NCBI RefSeq assembly: GCF_030269485.1
Contig: NZ_BSTL01000043.1
Span: 1 to 55,600, forward strand
Length of the DNA: 55,600 nt
From: Actinoplanes sp. NBRC 103695
GTDB lineage: Bacteria; Actinomycetota; Actinomycetes; Mycobacteriales; Micromonosporaceae
Direction: 5' to 3'
The position numbers were made by a program, and so were the translations under genes. Below are positions 40,768-49,163 of the stretch, one piece after another (positions within the stretch are counted from its first letter, which is position 1; the number at the start of each line of letters is the position of its first letter). The notes under the pieces are model-generated. The model did no database searches and was not told where the DNA came from. It was given only the letters and a program-made list of their open reading frames with translations.

Positions 40768-41664
40768 GTGGATTCCCACACCTTTGACGATGACGATGTG
40801 AGCGCGGGCGTGCTCGCGCGCAGGCTGGGCGTCGCGGTGACGACGCTGCGGACCTGGCACCAGCGATACGGGCTGGGCCCGACCGGCCACGAGTCCGGCA
40901 AGCATCGCCGATACACCCGGCGTGACGTGGCCGCCGTGACCGTGATGGCCCAGCTGACCGCCCGCGGGGTACCCGCCGCCGAGGCGGCCCGGCTGGCCGG
41001 CCGCGAGACGGTGCCGTGGCCGGCCGAGCATCCTGCGCTCAACCGCAGCACCGCCTCCGCGGCCCGCGGTCTGGCCCGCGCGGCCAACCGCCTCGACGTG
41101 CTCGCCCTCCGCGAAACCCTGGCCGACGCGGTCGCCACCCACGGCGTCGTGCACACCTACCACACTCTGACAGGGCCGGCGTTCACCCACATCAGCCGGG
41201 CGCATTACCCGGATCATCACAAGGCGGCCGTACGCCGGCTCCTCGCCCGCACTCTCAGCGAGGTCTTCGCCACCGTCCCTCGTCCCGCCGCCGGCACCCC
41301 GGTCAGCGTCCTTCTCGTAGCCGCCGACGCCGGCCGCGATGTCGCCGCTCTCGACGGCCTGGCCGCCGCACTCGCTGAGAAGGGAATCGGGTCACTGCAT
41401 CTCGGAGCAGGCTTGCACCACGAGGCACTCACCGACACGGTCGCCCGCAGCCACCCGGTGGCCGTTGTGGTGTGGAGCCACCGGTGGCGTCCCGGCGTGC
41501 CCGCGCTGATCGAGGCGCTCACCGGCACACCAGGATGGCGGCCCAGCGTCGTTGCCGCCGGACGGGGATGGCCGCCGCACACCGGTGGCACGGCCATCAC
41601 CTGTCACACGCTCGCGGACGTCGTAGCGACGGTTGCCGGCTTGACCGAAGGCGGAGTGGATTAG
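40768..41664 (+). CDS. MerR-type regulator with degenerate B12-binding-like C-terminus
   Basis: A 298-residue protein. A MerR helix-turn-helix lies near residues 10-50 (SAGVLARRLGVAVTTLRTWHQRYGL then GKHRRYTRRDV). A helical bundle follows, then a Rossmann-like segment (PVSVLLVAADAGRDVAALDGLAAALAEKGIGSLHLG; VAVVVWSHRW). This is the CarH/LitR layout, but the lower-axial DxHxxG motif is absent (ADAGRD instead), so cobalamin binding is doubtful. The start is GTG 40768; the longer frame runs through the riboswitch. Targets are unknown. Confidence 0.78.
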   Translation: MDSHTFDDDDVSAGVLARRLGVAVTTLRTWHQRYGLGPTGHESGKHRRYTRRDVAAVTVMAQLTARGVPAAEAARLAGRETVPWPAEHPALNRSTASAARGLARAANRLDVLALRETLADAVATHGVVHTYHTLTGPAFTHISRAHYPDHHKAAVRRLLARTLSEVFATVPRPAAGTPVSVLLVAADAGRDVAALDGLAAALAEKGIGSLHLGAGLHHEALTDTVARSHPVAVVVWSHRWRPGVPALIEALTGTPGWRPSVVAAGRGWPPHTGGTAITCHTLADVVATVAGLTEGGVD

Positions 41665-41698
41665 GCCGGGCGGAGCCTGTGGGACGGCTCCGCCCGGC
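41665..41698. terminator. Strong hairpin between convergent merR-type gene and metE
   Basis: GCCGGGCGGAGCC and GGCTCCGCCCGGC pair perfectly (13 bp) around an 8-base loop, directly after the TAG of the regulator gene and 18 bp from the metE stop. It probably terminates both genes; it has no T-run, as is common in actinobacteria. Confidence 0.82.
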
Positions 41699-41715
41699 GG
41701 AGGGGGATAAGGCTT

Positions 41716-43953
41716 CTACTTGCCGCGGACCTCGGCGGCGGCCGCGACCAGGTGGGCCAGGGACGCTTCGACCTCGGCGTACCCGCGGGTTTTCAGGCCG
41801 CAGTCGGGGTTGACCCACACCCGGCGGGCCGGGACCGCGGCGACGGCCCGGCGCAGGCCTTCGACCACCTCGGCGTGCGACGGCACCCGCGGGGAGTGGA
41901 TGTCCCACACACCCGGGCCGACACCGCGGCCGTAGCCGATGGCGGCCAGGTCGTCGAGGACCTCCATATTCGAGCGGGAGGCCTCGATGCTGGTGACGTC
42001 GGCGTCGAGGGCATCGATCGCGGTGATGACCTCGCCGAACTCCGAGTAGCACAGGTGAGTGTGGATCTGGGTGGCGTCGGCGACCCCGCTGGTGGCCAGC
42101 CGGAACGATCCGACCGCCCACTCCAGATAGGCCTTCTGGTCCGCCTTGCGCAGCGGCAAGGTCTCTCGCAGGGCGGGCTCGTCGACCTGGATCACCCGGA
42201 TGCCCGCCGCCTCCAGATCACGGCACTCGTCGCGCAGCGCGAGCGCCACCTGGTCGGCGGTGTCCGCGAGGGGCTGGTCGGTGCGGACGAAGCTCCAGGC
42301 CAGGATGGTGACCGGGCCGGTGAGCATGCCCTTGACCGGCTTGGCCGTCAGCGACTGCGCGTACGTGGACCAGCCGACCGTCATCGGTGTCTTGCGGGCC
42401 ACGTCGCCGTAGATGATCGGCGGCCGGACACAGCGCGAGCCGTAGGACTGGACCCAGCCGTGGGCGGTGGCGGCGAACCCGTCGAGCTGCTCGCCGAAGT
42501 ACTGCACCATGTCGTTGCGCTCGGGTTCGCCGTGCACCAGCACGTCCAGACCGAGCCGCTCCTGCAGGCGGATGACGTGCTCGACCTCGCCGCGCATCCG
42601 CTGCTCGTAACCGGCCGCGTCGAGGATGCCCGCGCGAAGCTCCGCGCGGGCCTTGCGCAGCTCGGTGGTCTGCGGGAACGACCCGATCGTGGTGGTCGGC
42701 AGCTCCGGCAGACGCAGCCGTTCCTGCTGGCTGGCAGCCCGGGTGGCGTAGTCGCCGCGCTGCCGGTCGGCCGGCCGCAGCGCCGACAGCCGGCCACGGA
42801 CATCGTCGTGCCGCCACCCGGCGGGAATCTGCGGGGTCGGCGCGGGCAGCTCGGCGGTGCCGTCGCGTAGCGCGCGCCCGAGCAGCACGATCTCATCGAC
42901 CTTCTGCCGGGCGAAGGCGAGCCGCGCGGTCAGCTCAGGATCAAGATCAGATTCAAGATCGAGATCCACGGGTACGTGCAGCAGCGAGCACGACGAGCTC
43001 ACGGCGATGTGGTCCACAAGCCCCGCGACGGTGACCCCGGCGGTGATGGCGGCGCGCAGGTCCGTACGCCAGATGTTGTGCCCGTCGACCAGCCCGGCGA
43101 CGATCGTCTTGCCGCGCAGCGGCCCGGCCGAGGCCAGCCGTTCCAGGTTGCCGCGGCCGGCGACCAGGTCCAGGCCGACCGCCTCGACCGGGGTGGCGAG
43201 CAGGGCGGGCAGAGCGTCGCCGAGCTCGCCGAAGTAGGTGGCGACGAAGATCTTCGGCCGGTTCCGCAGTTCACCCAGGCGGGCGTAAGCAGCCCGCAGG
43301 GCGTCGATCTCGGCCGGAGTGCGGTCGGCGACGTAGGCAGGCTCGTCCAGCTGCACCCAGCCGACCCCGGCCTCAGCGAGGGTGGCGAGGATCTGCGCGT
43401 AGGTCTCGACCAGGTCGCCGAGGCGAGCGAACGGGTCGGCTCCCTTGGCCAGCAGCAAGAATGTCGCCGGGCCGACGAGCACCGGCCGGGTGCTGATGCC
43501 GAGCACGTTCGCCTCGGCGTACTCCTGAAGGGCCTTGGCGGGGCTGGCGGTGAAGACCGTGTCGGCGTCGATCTCGGGGACCAGGTAGTGGTAGTTGGTG
43601 GCGAACCACTTGGTCAGCTCGAGCGCAGGCTCCGCATCGACGCCACGGGCCATGGCGAAGTAGGTGTCCAACTCGGACAGCCCGAGCCGGCGGAAGCGGG
43701 CCGGGATCGCGCCGACCGCGACGGCGGTGTCGAGGACGTGGTCGTAGTAGGAGAAAGTGTTGGACGGGATCGCGTCCAGGCGTGCGTTGCGTAGCGTCTG
43801 CCACACGTCGGCACGCAGGCCGGCGGCAGTCTGTTCGAGCGCGGCGGCGTCGATCGTGCCGGCCCAATAGGCTTCGACGGCCTTCTTGAGCTCGCGGTTG
43901 GCGCCGATGCGGGGGTAGCCGAGCACGGTGCTCTGGCCGAATGCGGTATTCAC
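41716..43953 (-). CDS. metE: Cobalamin-independent methionine synthase
   Basis: A 745-residue MetE that methylates homocysteine with 5-methyltetrahydropteroyl-tri-L-glutamate. The N-terminal barrel has LGYPRIGANRELKKAVEAYW; the catalytic barrel has DVLVHGEPERNDMVQYFGEQLDGF. Zn ligands are in IHTHLCYSEFG and WVNPDCGLKTRGY. GTG 43953 was chosen (GAAGGGA upstream, conserved sequence just after it). It is preceded by a full cobalamin riboswitch, the classical arrangement in which B12 shuts off the B12-independent enzyme. Confidence 0.96.
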   Translation of the reverse strand: MNTAFGQSTVLGYPRIGANRELKKAVEAYWAGTIDAAALEQTAAGLRADVWQTLRNARLDAIPSNTFSYYDHVLDTAVAVGAIPARFRRLGLSELDTYFAMARGVDAEPALELTKWFATNYHYLVPEIDADTVFTASPAKALQEYAEANVLGISTRPVLVGPATFLLLAKGADPFARLGDLVETYAQILATLAEAGVGWVQLDEPAYVADRTPAEIDALRAAYARLGELRNRPKIFVATYFGELGDALPALLATPVEAVGLDLVAGRGNLERLASAGPLRGKTIVAGLVDGHNIWRTDLRAAITAGVTVAGLVDHIAVSSSCSLLHVPVDLDLESDLDPELTARLAFARQKVDEIVLLGRALRDGTAELPAPTPQIPAGWRHDDVRGRLSALRPADRQRGDYATRAASQQERLRLPELPTTTIGSFPQTTELRKARAELRAGILDAAGYEQRMRGEVEHVIRLQERLGLDVLVHGEPERNDMVQYFGEQLDGFAATAHGWVQSYGSRCVRPPIIYGDVARKTPMTVGWSTYAQSLTAKPVKGMLTGPVTILAWSFVRTDQPLADTADQVALALRDECRDLEAAGIRVIQVDEPALRETLPLRKADQKAYLEWAVGSFRLATSGVADATQIHTHLCYSEFGEVITAIDALDADVTSIEASRSNMEVLDDLAAIGYGRGVGPGVWDIHSPRVPSHAEVVEGLRRAVAAVPARRVWVNPDCGLKTRGYAEVEASLAHLVAAAAEVRGK

Positions 43954-44082
43954 AGTGGGTCCTTCCCTCGAAGCGTCCGGCAAGCACACGGGACGGGGGA
44001 GGGAAGGCACGGCGCGGCGCCGGCTTCCGCCCTGACCCTCCCGAGGGGTCGCCGGCGGCGCACACCGGCGGTGTACGCAGTG

Positions 44083-44268
44083 TTGGCAGGTCTTCGGACT
44101 TGCGGGCGCGACCCATTGCTGGATCTCCTACTGGCCGTCGCTTCCCAGGCCTTGCGGCCCAGTGCTTGATGACGGCGGTCGTTCCCGCTCACCGCTGCGG
44201 GGCAGTCCCGGTCTCACACCGGGTTCCCTCTTACGACACCCTGCCTGGCGGACAGGGCGAACCAGCAC
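44083..44268 (-). promoter_or_regulatory. Cobalamin riboswitch, before metE
   Basis: The minus strand shows GGTTCGCC, AAGAGGGAACCCGGTGTGA, GGGACTGCCCCGCAGCGGTGA, CACTGGGCC...CTGGGAAGCGACGGCCAGTAGGA and a closing GTCCGAAGACCTGCCA. It is closely related to the element before nrdA. Confidence 0.92.
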
Positions 44269-44391
44269 CGCCGCATATCGTACGGGCCTTGCGGCGCCTT
44301 GTGGACAACGGTGTCCGCCGTACGAGACAAATGGGTTGGCCGTCACGTGGTTGACTTGTTCTCTGGTGTCCGTCCCGCGGAAGGGTGTCGC

Positions 44392-44706
44392 ATGGCCGGC
44401 AAGATCGACCGCCGTACCGTGATCGTCGACGGCCGGGAGATGGTCGCCGTCCGACCGGCCGACTTCGAACGCCTTGACGCCAGCCGCAGGCAGATGGGCG
44501 CCCGCTCGTCACGTATCACCCGGCTCCAGCAGCAACTGAAAGACGCGAACGCGCGGCTGGCCCGGATCGAGGAGATCATGACTGCCGCCGGGCCCGACGA
44601 CTGTAGATGTGAGCAGGTGTCAGTCGTTGTCAGCGGTGGTCCGATCAAAGGTCGCGCGACTGCAGCGCCGTCCACCACGACAAGCTCGCGGCGTCGACGA
44701 AGGTGA
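44392..44706 (+). CDS. Small coiled-coil protein
   Basis: A 104-residue basic protein. Residues ~22-62 form a charged helix (RLDASRRQMGARSSRITRLQQQLKDANARLARIEEIM), likely a coiled coil; the tail is Ser/Thr/Arg-rich. ATG 44392 has GAAGGG upstream. Its last 62 bases overlap the end of the opposing Mrr-like gene. The function is unknown. Confidence 0.6.
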   Translation: MAGKIDRRTVIVDGREMVAVRPADFERLDASRRQMGARSSRITRLQQQLKDANARLARIEEIMTAAGPDDCRCEQVSVVVSGGPIKGRATAAPSTTTSSRRRRR

Positions 44707-45004
44707 TTCCCGCCGTCGAGGCCGCGTCCAGCAAGGGCAGCCTTGCCGGGCCGTCCACGACGATCATGGTGACATCGCTGCGGCGTAGCTGACGCGCGGT
44801 GCCCGCGAAGCGGTGCACGTCGACGGGGGTGACCCGGTCCGGGTCGCTGTGGCAGCGCAGCAGCCAGCGCCGTCCATCGGTGCCCAGCCCGGTCACGTCG
44901 GTGCCGAGGTGCCCCATGACGGCGGTGATGGTCACCTGCTGCCATCCGCCGGCGCGCATCAGCGCTGCGACTCGCTCGGTGAGCCTATGGTCTGTTGTCT
45001 TCAT
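44645..45004 (-). CDS. Small Mrr-like restriction-endonuclease-fold protein
   Basis: A 119-residue protein with a late segment typical of the Mrr_cat fold: RWLLRCHSDPDRVTPVDVHRFAGTARQLRRSDVTMIVVDG, ending GITFVDAASLSWW. The catalytic D-(E/Q)xK positions are not clear (Q/K missing after the strand), so it may be an inactive or DNA-binding form. ATG 45004 follows the nrdB terminator palindrome. Longer frames upstream are shadows of nrdB. Confidence 0.6.
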   Translation of the reverse strand: MKTTDHRLTERVAALMRAGGWQQVTITAVMGHLGTDVTGLGTDGRRWLLRCHSDPDRVTPVDVHRFAGTARQLRRSDVTMIVVDGPARLPLLDAASTAGITFVDAASLSWWTALQSRDL

Positions 45005-45019
45005 GGTGTTGGGATGCCT

Positions 45020-45051
45020 CGGCCGGCGCCAAGGCGCCTTGGCGCCGGCCG
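45020..45051. terminator. 32-base perfect palindrome after nrdB
   Basis: The two 16-base arms (CGGCCGGCGCCAAGGC and its complement) are perfect. It lies 6 bp past the nrdB stop and before the Mrr-like gene, so it probably ends the nrdAB transcript, without a T-run. Confidence 0.75.
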
Positions 45052-45057
45052 CGACGA

Positions 45058-46113
45058 TCAGAAGTCGTCGTCGAAGCTGACGCTTCCGGTGACGCCGACC
45101 TGGTAGGCGGAGACGCGGCGCTCGAAGAAGTTGGAGAGTTCCTGGACGTCCTGCAGTTCCATGAAGGCGAACGGGTTCTTGCTGCCGTAGAGCGGTTCGA
45201 TGCCCAGGGCACCGAGGCGGCGGTCGGCGACGTGCTGGAGGTATTCCCGCATGTCGGTCAGGGACATGCCGGAGACGCCTTGTTCGAGCAGGTCGGCGGC
45301 GAACTGGACCTCGCACTCGACGGCCTCGGCGAGCATGTCCTTGACCTGCTGCTCCATCTCGGCGTCGAACAGGTCCGGCTCCTCGGCGCGGACCGTCTCG
45401 ACGACGTCGAAGGCGAACGCCATGTGCATGCTCTCGTCGCGGAACACCCAGTTGGTGCCGGAGGCGAGGCCGTTGAGCAGGCCGCGTGAGCGCAGGAAGT
45501 ACACGTAGGCGAAGGCGCCGTAGAAGAACAGGCCTTCGATGCAGGCGGCGAAGCAGATGACGTTGAGCAGGAAGGCCCGCCGGTCGTCGCGGGTCTTGAG
45601 TTCGCGCATCTCGTAGATCGAGTCGATCCACTTGAAGCAGAACTCGGCTTTGCGGGCGATCGAGGGGATGTTCTCGACGGCGGCGAACGCCTCGAACCGC
45701 TCCTGCTCGTTGGGGACGTAGGTGTCGAGGAGGTTGAGGTAGAACTGGACGTGCACGGCCTCCTCGAACAGCTGGCGGGACAGGTAGAGCCGGCCCTCGG
45801 GGGAGTTGACGTGCTGGTAGAGGTTGAGGACCAGGTTGTTGGCCACGATCGTGTCGCCGGTGGCGAAGAAGGCGACCAGCCGGGAGACCAGGTGTTGTTC
45901 GGCGGGGGAGAGTTTGGCCAGGTCGGCGAGATCGGAGTGCAGGTCGACCTCCTCGACGGTCCAGGTGTTCTTGATGGCGTCCTTGAACCGGTCGAAGAAG
46001 TGCGGGTAACGCATCGGCCGCAGCGTGAGGTCCATGCCGGGGTCGAGCAGCATCCGCTGCCCGCCGCCGGTGGCCGGGTCGGTGCTGACGCGGGGTTCGG
46101 GAATGGTGGTCAC
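45058..46113 (-). CDS. nrdB: Class I ribonucleotide reductase beta subunit
   Basis: A 351-residue radical-generating subunit. The di-iron helices show GDTIVANNL (Asp ligand), FEEAVHVQFY (Glu, His and, 7 residues after the Glu, the radical Tyr), and later CIEGLFFYGAFAYVYF and FRDESMHMAFAF with the Glu/His pair. The C-terminal acidic tail (SVSFDDDF) docks to NrdA. GTG 46113 overlaps the nrdA stop (GTGA). A Tyr-type class I enzyme needs iron but no cobalt. Confidence 0.95.
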   Translation of the reverse strand: MTTIPEPRVSTDPATGGGQRMLLDPGMDLTLRPMRYPHFFDRFKDAIKNTWTVEEVDLHSDLADLAKLSPAEQHLVSRLVAFFATGDTIVANNLVLNLYQHVNSPEGRLYLSRQLFEEAVHVQFYLNLLDTYVPNEQERFEAFAAVENIPSIARKAEFCFKWIDSIYEMRELKTRDDRRAFLLNVICFAACIEGLFFYGAFAYVYFLRSRGLLNGLASGTNWVFRDESMHMAFAFDVVETVRAEEPDLFDAEMEQQVKDMLAEAVECEVQFAADLLEQGVSGMSLTDMREYLQHVADRRLGALGIEPLYGSKNPFAFMELQDVQELSNFFERRVSAYQVGVTGSVSFDDDF

Positions 46114-48506
46114 TGACAGGCCTCGCAAGATTCCGGGTTTTCCAGGGAGCAGGCGATCGCCTCGTCGTCGGCGATGACGGCGAGCGGAGCAATGGCCGGG
46201 GTCGCCGCGGCGGCCGGGGCGACGGACACCGTGGCCTGCTGGATCCGCGTCGCGGGACGGGACCGCAGGTAGTACGTGGTCTTCAGCCCGGCCTTCCAGG
46301 CGTAGTTGTACATCGACGACAACTTGCCGATGGTCGGCGAGCTGAGGAACAGGTTGAGCGACTGCGACTGGTCGATGTAGGGCTGCCGGGCGGCGGCCAG
46401 CTCGATCAGCGCCTTCTGCGGCAGCTCCCACGCGGTGCGGAACAGCTCGCGGACCTCGGCCGGCAGGTCGGTGATGCCCTGCACGGAACCCTCAGCGCGC
46501 TTGATGACGTCGCGGACCTGTGCCGTCCAGAGGCCGCGAGCCTTCAGTTCCCGTACCAGATAGGTGTTGATCTGAAGGAACTCGCCGGACATCGTCTCGC
46601 GTTTGAAGAGGTTGGACACCTGCGGCTCGATGCACTCGTAGCAGCCGGCGATCGACGCGATCGTGGCCGTGGGAGCGATCGCGATCAGCAGCGAGTTGCG
46701 CAGGCCGTGCTCGGCGACGTTTTCCTTCAGGGCAGCCCATCGTTCGTTCTGGGTTGCCTCGGCGCCCCACAGCTCGTGGTGCAGGTCGCCCTTGGCGGCG
46801 CGGGTCTCCGGGTAGGCCGGGTGCGGACCGAACTGCTCGGCCAGACCGACGGAAGACTCCAGCGCTGTCAGGAAGATCTCCTCCTGCACGCGGGTCGAGA
46901 GCTCCTTCGCCTCGGGGGAGTCGAATGGCAGCCGCAGCGTGAAGAACGCGTCCTGCAAACCCATCAGACCGAGCCCGACCGGACGCCAGCGCGGGTTCGA
47001 CGCCTCGGCCTGCTTGCTCGGGTAGTAGTTGATGTCGATCACACGGTCCAGGAACACCACGGCTGTGCGGACGGTCGAGCGCAGCTTCTCCCAGTCGACC
47101 CCGTCGGCGGTGACGTGGGCGCCGAGGTTGATCGAGCCGAGGTTGCAGACCGCGGTCTCGTCGTCGGAGTTGACCTCGAGGATCTCGGTGCACAGATTGG
47201 ACAGGTGGATGTTGTTGCCGGGCTCGCCGGTCTGGTTGGATAGGCCGTTCGAGCGGTCCTTGAACGTCATCCAGCCGTTGCCGGTCTGGGCCAGGGTGCG
47301 CATCATCCGGCCGTACAAGTCGCGGGCCTTGACCGTCTTCACGGCCTTCTTCTCCGCTGCCCGGTAGGCCTCGTCGAACGCCTCGCCAAACAGGTCCGGC
47401 AACTCCGGCGCATCGCTGGGGTCGATCAGGGACCACTCGCCGTCGGCCTCGACGCGGCGCATGAACTCGTCGGGGATCCAATTGGCGAGGTTGAGGTTGT
47501 GGGTGCGGCGGGAGTCTTCGCCGGTGTTATCGCGCAGCTCGAGGAATTCCTCGATGTCCGGGTGCCACGGCTCGAGGTAGACGCAGGCGGCGCCCTTGCG
47601 CCGGCCGCCCTGGTTGACCGCCGCGACGCCCGCGTCGAGCGTCTTCAGGAAAGGGACGATGCCGTTGGACTTGCCGTTGGTGCCCCGGATGAGGGCGTTG
47701 CGGCCGCGGATCCGGCTCCAGGAGATGCCGATGCCGCCGGAGAACTTGGACAGCTTGGCGACCTGGTGGTAGCGCTCGTAGATCGAGTCGAGCTCGTCCT
47801 TGGGGGAGTCGACCAGGAAGCACGACGACATCTGGGTGTGCCGGGTGCCCGAGTTGAACAGCGTCGGTGAACTGGGCAGATAGGCCAGCGACGACATCAG
47901 CCGGTAGAAGCCGATCGCCTCCGCCGGGGTCTGCGACAGGCCGCACGCCACACGCAGCAGCCAGTACTGCGGGGTCTCCACGACCTCGCGGGTCTCCGGG
48001 TGCCGCAGCAGGTAGCGGTCGGCCACGGTGCGCAGCCCGAAATACTCGAACCGCAGGTCACCGCCATTGTCGATCGCGTCGTCCAGCTTCCTCGCATTCA
48101 ACGTCACGAACGCCAGGGTCTTCTCCCCGATCAGGCCCTGCTGATGCGCGTACCGGATCGACTGACTGAAGGAAGCGACCCCCTGGTTGCGGACCTCTTT
48201 GTCGACGTACGCGGCCAGCAGGCGAGCCGCCAGCTTCGAGTACTGCGGCTCCTCGCCGATCAGCTCGGCCGCTGTCTGGATCGACAGTTTGTCCAGCTCA
48301 GCGGTCGTCGCCCCGTCGTACAGGCCGCTGATCGTCTTGGTGGCCACCCGCAGCGGGTCGACCTCGTCCAAGTCGTCGACCCACCGCTCGACGGCCTTGA
48401 CGATCTTGTTGACGTCCACCGTCTCGGTGTCGCCGTTGCGCTTACGAACCTGCATCCCGTGCCGGCGCTGCTCCGGCACCGCGGTCTCCTGCTCGATGAC
48501 GGTCAT
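46110..48506 (-). CDS. nrdA: Class I ribonucleotide reductase alpha subunit
   Basis: A 798-residue large subunit. Residues ~20-105 form an ATP-cone (MQVRKRNGDTETVDVNKIVKAVERWVDDL). The catalytic barrel has SSCFLVDS, SGGIGISWSRIRG, LCTEILEVNS, PTATIASIAGCYECIEP and PYIDQSQS; the C-terminal redox tail is SCEACQ. It reduces ribonucleoside diphosphates with NrdB. ATG 48506 has GAAGAGG upstream. It is controlled by a cobalamin riboswitch and paired NrdR boxes, so it is used when the B12-dependent class II enzyme cannot work (as known in Streptomyces). Confidence 0.96.
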   Translation of the reverse strand: MTVIEQETAVPEQRRHGMQVRKRNGDTETVDVNKIVKAVERWVDDLDEVDPLRVATKTISGLYDGATTAELDKLSIQTAAELIGEEPQYSKLAARLLAAYVDKEVRNQGVASFSQSIRYAHQQGLIGEKTLAFVTLNARKLDDAIDNGGDLRFEYFGLRTVADRYLLRHPETREVVETPQYWLLRVACGLSQTPAEAIGFYRLMSSLAYLPSSPTLFNSGTRHTQMSSCFLVDSPKDELDSIYERYHQVAKLSKFSGGIGISWSRIRGRNALIRGTNGKSNGIVPFLKTLDAGVAAVNQGGRRKGAACVYLEPWHPDIEEFLELRDNTGEDSRRTHNLNLANWIPDEFMRRVEADGEWSLIDPSDAPELPDLFGEAFDEAYRAAEKKAVKTVKARDLYGRMMRTLAQTGNGWMTFKDRSNGLSNQTGEPGNNIHLSNLCTEILEVNSDDETAVCNLGSINLGAHVTADGVDWEKLRSTVRTAVVFLDRVIDINYYPSKQAEASNPRWRPVGLGLMGLQDAFFTLRLPFDSPEAKELSTRVQEEIFLTALESSVGLAEQFGPHPAYPETRAAKGDLHHELWGAEATQNERWAALKENVAEHGLRNSLLIAIAPTATIASIAGCYECIEPQVSNLFKRETMSGEFLQINTYLVRELKARGLWTAQVRDVIKRAEGSVQGITDLPAEVRELFRTAWELPQKALIELAAARQPYIDQSQSLNLFLSSPTIGKLSSMYNYAWKAGLKTTYYLRSRPATRIQQATVSVAPAAAATPAIAPLAVIADDEAIACSLENPESCEACQ

Positions 48507-48654
48507 CGTCCCCCTCTTCGGCCTAACCCCAAAGGCCGACGGACACGCAGGAGGACGCCGCCGAACGAGCCCACGCAGAAGGCGCGGCCCACGGCTGATG
48601 GCGTCGGCCGTCCCACGCGGCCTTCGACCGCCGTGCACCGGCCGGTGCACGGCG

Positions 48655-48838
48655 CGCTGGCAGGTCTTCGGACTCGCAGGCGCGACCCATCGCTGGATCA
48701 CCTACTGGCCGTCGCTTCCCAGGCTCGCGCCCAGTGCTTCATGACGACGTTCGTTCCTGCTCACCGCTGCGGGGCAGTCCCGGACTCACACCGGGTTCCC
48801 TGTTGCCTCGACCCTCCAGGAAGGAAGATCGAACCAGC
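48655..48838 (-). promoter_or_regulatory. Cobalamin riboswitch, before nrdAB
   Basis: The minus strand shows GGTTCGATC, CAGGGAACCCGGTGTGA, GTCCGGGACTGCCCCGCAGCGGTGA, CACTGGGCGCGAGCCTGGGAAGCGACGGCCAGTAGG-type arm and a closing GAGTCCGAAGACCTGCCAG. It lies ~150 bases before the nrdA start. Confidence 0.92.
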
Positions 48839-48846
48839 TGCGAGCG

Positions 48847-48862
48847 ACACCATATCTGGGTA
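48847..48862. promoter_or_regulatory. NrdR box 1
   Basis: ACACCATATCTGGGTA matches about 10 of 16 positions of the NrdR consensus (ACACWATATATWGTGT), strongest in the left half. It is just upstream of the riboswitch and 32 bp from box 2. Confidence 0.6.
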
Positions 48863-48878
48863 CGCCCACGAATCCACA

Positions 48879-48894
48879 ACACCAGATGGTGTGT
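48879..48894. promoter_or_regulatory. NrdR box 2
   Basis: ACACCAGATGGTGTGT matches about 12 of 16 NrdR positions and is itself a near-perfect dyad. The 32-bp centre spacing to box 1 is the three-helical-turn spacing typical of NrdR box pairs. Confidence 0.68.
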
Positions 48895-49163
48895 CGGCGT
48901 GTCGCACACGCCACATCACTGAGTGTCGCTGGATGCATCGGTCACCGTCGCTGGCGACTCCATCGGCCGGGGGACCGTTCAGGCCCGGCCGGTGACGCGA
49001 CAGCCTCGCAGCGTGGAGGAAGAGCCTCTCGCGGTGACCGTAAATGAGAATGATCGTCCCTGCGCCAACTGTCGGACCATCAGCGCCTTCGCATCAAGGC
49101 CCAATGAGCGATCACCGCCGATCAGAGACCGGGGCCATCGTCGACGCATGTGCGGTCATGTGC
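48895..49163. other. Non-coding stretch between nrd control region and integrase
   Basis: No gene is supported here. It should hold the nrdAB promoter just upstream of the NrdR boxes; beyond that I see no repeat, tRNA or terminator. Confidence 0.4.
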
